Shown: positions 6,592 to 10,158 of the stretch, piece by piece
Layout: each line of letters opens with the position of its first letter
Numbering within the stretch: position 1 is the first letter of the stretch
Assembly (NCBI GenBank): GCA_964409635.1
Contig: CAYPEL010000102.1
Span: 1-10,158, forward strand
From: CAYPEL01 sp964409635
GTDB lineage: Bacteria; Pseudomonadota; Gammaproteobacteria; DSM-19610
Length of the DNA: 10,158 nt
Direction of reading: 5' to 3'
The notes under the pieces: model-generated
What the model saw: only the letters and a program-made list of their open reading frames with translations
What the model was told of the DNA's origin: nothing
Databases searched by the model: none
Position numbers and translations under genes: made by a program

Positions 6592-6635
6592 ACCGTTGCC
6601 ATTCAACGGTTAGCTGCTCAGGGCAAGAAGCCCTG
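6592..6635 (+). promoter_or_regulatory. Two consecutive hairpins in the leader of the ComEA-like gene
   Basis: ACCGTTG (6592-6598) pairs with CAACGGT (6604-6610) over a 5-base loop. CAGGGC (6619-6624) pairs with GCCCTG (6630-6635) over another 5-base loop, eight bases later. Neither is followed by a T run, so they are not ordinary terminators. Upstream, TTGCAG (6556-6561) and TATTTT (6581-6586) form only a weak promoter candidate with 19-bp spacing. They may be leader structures or an operator; their role is unknown. Confidence 0.35.
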
Positions 6636-6664
6636 CATGCATTCACACTAACACGGAGGTTTTT

Positions 6665-6958
6665 ATGAAAACATTTTATAGTTATCTGCTTGCAAGCCTG
6701 ATCTGGATACTGCCGCTTGGTGCATTACAGGCGGCACCCACCGTTAATATCAATTCTGCTGATTCAGAAACCATGGTCGATCAATTAGTGGGTATAGGCC
6801 CGCAAAAAGCCATGGAAATCATTCGCTACCGGCAGAAAAACGGCCCCTTTAAAACGATTAATGCACTCGCGGAAGTCAAAGGCATTGGCTTGAAAACGGT
6901 GGAACAAAATCGTTCAAGAATCATGGTTGCTCCACCTAAAGCGGCCAAGGCGAAATAA
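6665..6958 (+). CDS. Secreted ComEA-like helix-hairpin-helix protein
   Basis: Small exported DNA-binding protein of 97 residues. An N-terminal signal peptide (residues 1 to about 23) has a positive start, a hydrophobic core LLASLIWILPLGAL and a likely cleavage in QAA. The mature part begins with VNINSAD, the usual opening of ComEA-type domains. It has two helix-hairpin-helix motifs, LVGIGPQKAMEIIRYR (about 41-56) and VKGIGLKTVEQNR (about 71-83), joined by GPFKTINALAEV. It ends in a short Ala/Lys tail. ComEA proteins bind DNA in the periplasm during natural transformation. Many gammaproteobacteria carry such a short paralogue near polysaccharide genes, as P. aeruginosa does near wbpM, so a competence role is not certain. 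The start is fixed by GGAGGT at 6655-6660. Confidence 0.9.
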   Translation: MKTFYSYLLASLIWILPLGALQAAPTVNINSADSETMVDQLVGIGPQKAMEIIRYRQKNGPFKTINALAEVKGIGLKTVEQNRSRIMVAPPKAAKAK

Positions 6959-6980
6959 ATCATCAATTTTACGTAACTTG

Positions 6981-7021
6981 GAAACCCCGGCTCATGTCGT
7001 TATAGATAGGGGCGGGGTTTC
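6981..7021 (+). terminator. Intrinsic terminator after the ComEA-like gene
   Basis: GAAACCCCG (6981-6989) pairs perfectly with CGGGGTTTC (7013-7021) around a 23-base loop, and the right arm is followed by the T-rich TGTTTAT. It starts 23 bases after the stop codon. The loop is long for a classic terminator, but the A-G/C-T arm layout is typical. Confidence 0.6.
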
Positions 7022-7044
7022 TGTTTATCTGATCTACAATGTTA

Positions 7045-7238
7045 TTGGACGGAGGCGGATCAGCCGGTTGATTGAAGCACTGGTGCGTCCTTACGTAGTG
7101 CAAGAAGACCTGGAAATTGGCTATTCTCGAATGGCCNNNNNNNNNNACGCGCCGGGGCTGACACTCAGAAACACGATGGCCCAGGACGAAGCCCGCGAGG
7201 ATAAAGCTATGCAATGGACTGAACTACAGAGGGTGTGA
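7045..7238 (+). pseudogene. Fragment resembling the C-terminal half of a small antitoxin, interrupted by N gap
   Basis: The plus frame ending at the TGA at 7236-7238 reads GRRRISRLIEALVRPYVVQ, then EDLEIGYSRMA up to the gap, and MAQDEAREDKAMQWTELQRV at the end. The pattern ISRLIEALV...EDLE.GY..MA.DE.RE.....W resembles the C-terminal part of ribbon-helix-helix or MazE-like antitoxins, recalled from family knowledge and not searched. No convincing N-terminal half is visible upstream, where the frame runs into the preceding terminator. The residues MA occur both just before the gap and in MAQDEAR after it, so the sequence between may be a scaffolding artefact. No toxin gene follows. It may be a decayed gene or simply misassembled. 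Confidence 0.35.
7137..7146. other. Assembly gap (ten Ns)
   Basis: Ten undetermined bases. A fixed run of ten usually marks a contig join of unknown real length, so the sequence around it and any reading frame across it should not be trusted. ATGGCC occurs immediately before the gap and again at 7170-7175, compatible with an unmerged overlap. Apart from the ComEA-gene terminator, the antitoxin-like fragment and this gap, nothing is recognised between 6959 and 7404. Confidence 0.95.
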
Positions 7239-7404
7239 GCAAGCAATTAAAATGTAATTGGGTCTTGCCCACTAATAATAAAATTATTCGAAGCTGAATA
7301 TCCCTGAATATTTGACTGGCAGCCCAGGGTTGTTTAACGTTACGCCTCGTCCCGAGGACAGTGGTTTTCGGAATTATAAAAGCCGTTTAAATAAAGACCC
7401 TGTT

Positions 7405-8823
7405 ATGCGCTATGCCCCCGTTATTTTGACCGGCGGAGCCGGTAGCCGTCTTTGGCCCGTATCCCGCGAATTTTATCCTAAGCCCCTGTTGCCTATTTTT
7501 GGAGATAAAACCCTGCTCCAGGAAACAGTATCCCGGCTAGAGGGTCTGGAAGGCCTGGGAGACCCTCTGCTGATTTGTAACGAAGAACACCGTTTTCTCG
7601 TTGCCGAACAGATTCACCAGCTAGGTATAACACCCGACGCTATCATGCTGGAACCGCAGGGCCGCAATACTGCGCCCGCACTGACAGTGGCTGCATTGCA
7701 TCTTGCAGAAAAAACCCCGGACGTTCTGATGGTGGTGATGCCGGCCGATCATGTGATCCCTGACCGTGAGATTTTTGATAAAGCAGTCGCCGCAGGCAGC
7801 CACCTGGCAGACGGTGGATTTCTAGTTACTTTTGGAATCGTGGCGAGGAGCCCGGAGACGGGTTACGGCTATATCCGCCGGGGTGATGAACTGAATGATG
7901 GACTGTATTCAGTCGCATCATTTGTAGAAAAGCCTGATTTGGAAAAAGCTGAAAGCTACCTTGCATCCGGCGACTATTACTGGAACAGCGGAATCTTTCT
8001 GATGCGTGCAGATCGCTGGTTAGAAGAAATAGCGGCGCATCAGCCAGCCATTCTCGAAGCCTGTAAAAAGGCCATAACCGGTGCTACTCGCGATAGTGAT
8101 TTTTTACGCCTTTCCAAGGATGAATTTTTAGCCTGTCCGAGTGATTCTATAGACTATGCCGTCATGGAAAAAACTGACCGCGCCGCTGTGGTACCACTTG
8201 ATGCGGGCTGGTCAGATGTCGGTGCCTGGTCTTCTATCTGGGAAGTGTCGGAACGTGACCAGGAGGGTAACGTCACAAAAGGTGACGTACTGACGCACAA
8301 CGTAAAGAATTCACTTTTTATGGCGGAGAACCGCTGTATTGCTGCAGTGGGTCTTGATGATATAATTGTTGTGGAGACAGCTGATGCGGTTCTGGTTGCG
8401 CAGAAAAGCACGTGCCAGGACGTCAAAGTCATCGTTAACAAGCTGAAAGAGAGCAACCGTGAAGAATACCGATTCCATCGACGTGTCTACCGGCCCTGGG
8501 GTGACTACGAAGGTATAGATCAAGGGAAAAATTACCAGGTAAAACGGCTCACAGTAAAACCAGGCGCCAAACTGTCTTTGCAATTACACCACAAGCGAGC
8601 CGAACACTGGGTGGTCGTTAAAGGTACGGCGCTGGTTACTGTGGGCGAAAGAATATTCTCGCTCAGAGAAAATGAATCGACCTACATTCCCCTGGAAACA
8701 AAGCATCGCCTGGAAAATCCTGGCGAATCTCTGCTGGAAATTATTGAAGTGCAGTCGGGCAGTTATCTGGGCGAGGATGATATTGAACGGTTTGAGGATG
8801 TTTATAATCGCGTTGAGCAGTGA
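7405..8823 (+). CDS. manC: Mannose-1-phosphate guanylyltransferase / mannose-6-phosphate isomerase (type II)
   Basis: Bifunctional cytoplasmic enzyme making GDP-mannose, precursor of mannose-, rhamnose- or fucose-containing surface polysaccharides. The nucleotidyltransferase domain opens with LTGGAGSRLWPVSREFYPK (residues 8-26). FVEKP (173-177) is the sugar-phosphate-binding motif, and DYAVMEKTDRAAVVPLDAGWSDVGAW follows. The C-terminal cupin isomerase domain carries QLHHKRAEHWVVVKG (from residue 393). The ATG at 7405 gives 472 residues, in line with ManC/AlgA (about 480). The frame is open back to a TTG at 7312, but the added residues do not look like the family. No clear Shine-Dalgarno sequence precedes the ATG. 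The leader holds a tight hairpin CCTCG-TCC-CGAGG (7345-7357). The motif reads PKPLL where many relatives have PKQFL. Confidence 0.93.
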   Translation: MRYAPVILTGGAGSRLWPVSREFYPKPLLPIFGDKTLLQETVSRLEGLEGLGDPLLICNEEHRFLVAEQIHQLGITPDAIMLEPQGRNTAPALTVAALHLAEKTPDVLMVVMPADHVIPDREIFDKAVAAGSHLADGGFLVTFGIVARSPETGYGYIRRGDELNDGLYSVASFVEKPDLEKAESYLASGDYYWNSGIFLMRADRWLEEIAAHQPAILEACKKAITGATRDSDFLRLSKDEFLACPSDSIDYAVMEKTDRAAVVPLDAGWSDVGAWSSIWEVSERDQEGNVTKGDVLTHNVKNSLFMAENRCIAAVGLDDIIVVETADAVLVAQKSTCQDVKVIVNKLKESNREEYRFHRRVYRPWGDYEGIDQGKNYQVKRLTVKPGAKLSLQLHHKRAEHWVVVKGTALVTVGERIFSLRENESTYIPLETKHRLENPGESLLEIIEVQSGSYLGEDDIERFEDVYNRVEQ

Positions 8824-8930
8824 GATCAGCAGAGCACCCCACCATTTATTTCTTTGGGTTTTATCGCACTGAATAACAAAACTTTACCGGCCCAGGACAA
8901 AGTAGATATCAAGGCATTGAAGAATCTATA

Positions 8931-9170
8931 ATGAAAACCCTGCAATATTTTTCTGATGTCTATCTGGAACAGTGGCGAACCGCCACTCCGGAAGAGATCC
9001 TTCAATACCTGGAAAGCTTTCGGCTTATGGACGTGGTGCTGGCAGAATCAAAACTCATCAGCACGAAAATACCCGTTGCGCTACACCATGAAAGAAATCA
9101 TCCGCCAGGTATTGAAGTACACTATTCACGCGTTAGCTACGCCAGGAAACAACAAGGAGAATATATGTGA
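8931..9170 (+). pseudogene. Small antitoxin-like ORF, probably frameshifted
   Basis: The 79-codon ORF begins MKTLQYFSDVYLEQWRTATP, continues EEILQYLESFRLM and reaches AESKLISTKIPVAL. This resembles small CopG/BrnA-like proteins in which SKLISxKxP is followed by a helix and a xYxTQIxxLM-type end. After about base 9085 the frame no longer looks like that family (HHERNHPPGIEVHYSRV). The +1 frame reads TMKEIIRQVLKYTIHALATPG, a better match to the expected helix. A one-base insertion or two-base deletion near 9080-9095 is therefore suspected. The annotated frame ends ATGTGA, overlapping the GTG start of the nucleotidyltransferase. AAGGAG at 9154-9159 lies inside it. Family assignment is from memory of the pattern and is tentative; the ORF could also be intact. 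Confidence 0.4.
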
Positions 9171-9508
9171 ATACAAAACCTGATCCTGCTGTTTTGCGGG
9201 CCGCAAGGTACTTTATTGAACAGTTATACAAACAATACTCAGTCAACAAGGTATTGTTATTCGGCAGCTACGCCCGGCAGGAAGCGCACGCCGAGAGCGA
9301 CATTGATCTGGCGGTATTACTATCAGGAGAATCAGGCGACTTCATTGAAAGTAAACTGGCAATGGATGATATTGCATTTGACGTCCTTCTGAAAACGGGC
9401 CTGCGTATTCAGCCCCTCCCTATCTGGGAAAATAAATGGGAAAAGGTGAGCCAATACAGCAACCCATACTTACTACGACATATACAGAGGGAAGGCATTC
9501 CCTTGTGA
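9167..9508 (+). CDS. MNT-type nucleotidyltransferase (HEPN partner, antitoxin-like)
   Basis: Minimal nucleotidyltransferase of 113 residues. FGSYARQEAHAESDIDLAV (residues 32-50) carries the GSx10DxD active site with Gly33-Ser34 and the metal-binding Asp45 and Asp47. AFDVLL supplies the third Asp at residue 72. The usual Gly after GSYAR is Gln38. In MNT-HEPN systems such proteins modify the HEPN partner by adding AMP and so act as the antitoxin; this function is inferred by family and context. The start is GTG at 9167, set by AAGGAG at 9154-9159 with a 7-base spacer, and overlaps the preceding stop in ATGTGA. Its own stop overlaps the GTG of the HEPN gene, so the two are co-translated. Confidence 0.88.
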   Translation: MNTKPDPAVLRAARYFIEQLYKQYSVNKVLLFGSYARQEAHAESDIDLAVLLSGESGDFIESKLAMDDIAFDVLLKTGLRIQPLPIWENKWEKVSQYSNPYLLRHIQREGIPL

Positions 9509-9891
9509 TTACAGCGGCTGAACTGTTCAGCAAAGCCAGACGAGCACTGAATTCATCCCGGCTGTTACTCTCGGAAGGAGATTCTGATGGTGCTTGCAAT
9601 CGGGCCTATTACGCAATGTTTGACGCAGCAAAAGCTGCACTTTTGGCGTCCGGTTTTGAAGAGATTGCCCTTTCCACAAGAACTCACAGTGGCCTGATTG
9701 CTGCATTTAGTCTGCACCTGGTCAAGGCCGGGAAATTACCAATCGAGTTGGGACGGTCATTCAATAAAGTTGAAGACCTTCGAGTCATGGCGGATTACAT
9801 GGAATGTTCCGTAGATGAAAGGAAATCCGAATGGGCTGTAGAGCAGGCGGCAATATTTGTTGAGGCAATCGATAAAACATTCTTTCTGTAA
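9505..9891 (+). CDS. HEPN-domain protein (toxin-like partner of MNT)
   Basis: All-alpha HEPN protein (PF05168/UPF0332-like) of 128 residues. The best start is GTG at 9505, which overlaps the upstream stop (GTGA) and has GAAGG at 9491-9495 before it. The frame is open to 9436, but this would overlap the nucleotidyltransferase by over 70 bases. Conserved features are NRAYYAMFDAAKAALL (residues 32-47) and THSGLIAAFSLHLVKAGKLP (60-79), followed by RVMADYMECSVDERKSEWAVEQA. HEPN toxins of the HepT type use an R-x4-6-H RNase motif. I do not see that spacing here, only R59-x-H61, so RNase activity should not be assumed. The pair sits inside a polysaccharide locus. Confidence 0.85.
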   Translation: MITAAELFSKARRALNSSRLLLSEGDSDGACNRAYYAMFDAAKAALLASGFEEIALSTRTHSGLIAAFSLHLVKAGKLPIELGRSFNKVEDLRVMADYMECSVDERKSEWAVEQAAIFVEAIDKTFFL

Positions 9892-9934
9892 TCAGACAGC
9901 AAGGATAGAAAATAAATAAGGCAGATCGAAAATC

Positions 9935-10158
9935 ATGGCAATAAAATACGCAGCGCTGCAAGCGCATCTGAAAACTAACCAGTATACTTGGCTCGTCACC
10001 GGGGTCGCCGGTTTCATCGGCTCGAATCTTCTCGAAAAACTATTGGTTCTGAATCAGAAAGTGATTGGACTCGATAATTTCGAAACCGGCCATCAACACA
10101 ATATTGACCAGGCAATAGAAGACGCAGGGCAGTCCAAAGCAACAAATAACTTAACCTT
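9935..10158 (+). CDS. UDP-N-acetylhexosamine 4-epimerase (WbpP/TviC type), 3'-truncated
   Basis: First 74 codons of an extended short-chain dehydrogenase/reductase. MAIKYAALQAHLKTNQ leads into WLVTGVAGFIGSNLLEKLL, with the TGxxGxxG NAD-binding loop at residues 22-29, then KVIGLDNFETGHQHNID, where the Asp of GLDNF binds the NAD ribose. The long N-terminal lead before the Rossmann fold and the GLDNFxTGHQxN pattern point to the WbpP/TviC/VipB group. These interconvert UDP-GlcNAc and UDP-GalNAc, or their uronic acids, for O-antigen or Vi capsule. The window ends before the catalytic SYK region, so activity cannot be confirmed. The ATG at 9935 has only a weak AAGG upstream (9918-9921) and lies 43 bases after the HEPN gene. 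Confidence 0.88.
   Translation, partial: MAIKYAALQAHLKTNQYTWLVTGVAGFIGSNLLEKLLVLNQKVIGLDNFETGHQHNIDQAIEDAGQSKATNNLT

Noticed and set aside
7239..7268. GCAAG...CTTGC hairpin upstream of manC as a terminator
   Set aside because: The stem is interrupted, the loop is long and no T run follows.
7220..7404. JUMPstart/ops element expected before polysaccharide operons
   Set aside because: I looked for GGCGGTAGCGTG-like sequence and found none in the manC leader.
8824..8931. 35-codon open frame after the manC stop, ending in TAATG at the next ORF
   Set aside because: It has no good start codon or family-like sequence, and ManC ends normally before it; chance openness is likely.
9436..9504. Upstream ATG at 9436 as the HEPN start
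   Set aside because: It would overlap the nucleotidyltransferase by 73 bases and add residues unlike the family; GTG 9505 has a good upstream Shine-Dalgarno sequence and the usual stop/start overlap.

Overview
The window reads as a stretch of gammaproteobacterial chromosome. Its core gene order, tyrA-aroA-cmk-rpsA-ihfB-lapA, is the one known from Pseudomonas and relatives. The protein sequences (IhfB, S1, class I OMP decarboxylase, LapA) fit that class. It is probably not Pseudomonas itself, because tyrA and aroA are separate, overlapping genes here rather than one fused gene, and base composition by eye is close to even. A run of ten Ns marks an assembly gap, so this is a draft or metagenome-derived sequence.

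Bases 1-2980 carry the end of prephenate dehydrogenase (tyrA, cut by the window edge), EPSP synthase (aroA, overlapping tyrA by one base) and cytidylate kinase (cmk). A REP-like palindrome lies just after aroA. Bases 2981-5257 carry ribosomal protein S1 (rpsA), behind a promoter-like box and a foldable leader, and then ihfB. Between ihfB and lapA sits the most striking DNA structure of the window: a perfect 48-bp inverted repeat built from 17-bp tandem units.

Bases 5482-6958 carry lapA, pyrF and a small secreted ComEA-like helix-hairpin-helix protein, followed by an intrinsic terminator. The lapB gene that separates lapA from pyrF in E. coli is missing here.

From about 7000 the region becomes accessory. 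It starts with a fragment resembling the C-terminal half of a small antitoxin, interrupted by the N gap. Then comes manC/algA (GDP-mannose synthesis), a small and probably frameshifted antitoxin-like ORF, and an overlapping nucleotidyltransferase (MNT)-HEPN pair. Last is the start of a UDP-HexNAc 4-epimerase of the WbpP/TviC type, cut by the window edge. ManC and the epimerase supply sugar nucleotides for a surface polysaccharide, so this looks like the first part of an O-antigen or capsule cluster. In P. aeruginosa the O-antigen cluster also sits next to ihfB. Small toxin-antitoxin genes and fragments are interspersed in it.

No rRNA, tRNA, CRISPR array or intact transposase gene was seen. 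I see no clearly new multi-gene system. The best candidates for a second look are the composite palindrome, the MNT-HEPN module with a broken companion ORF, and the missing lapB.
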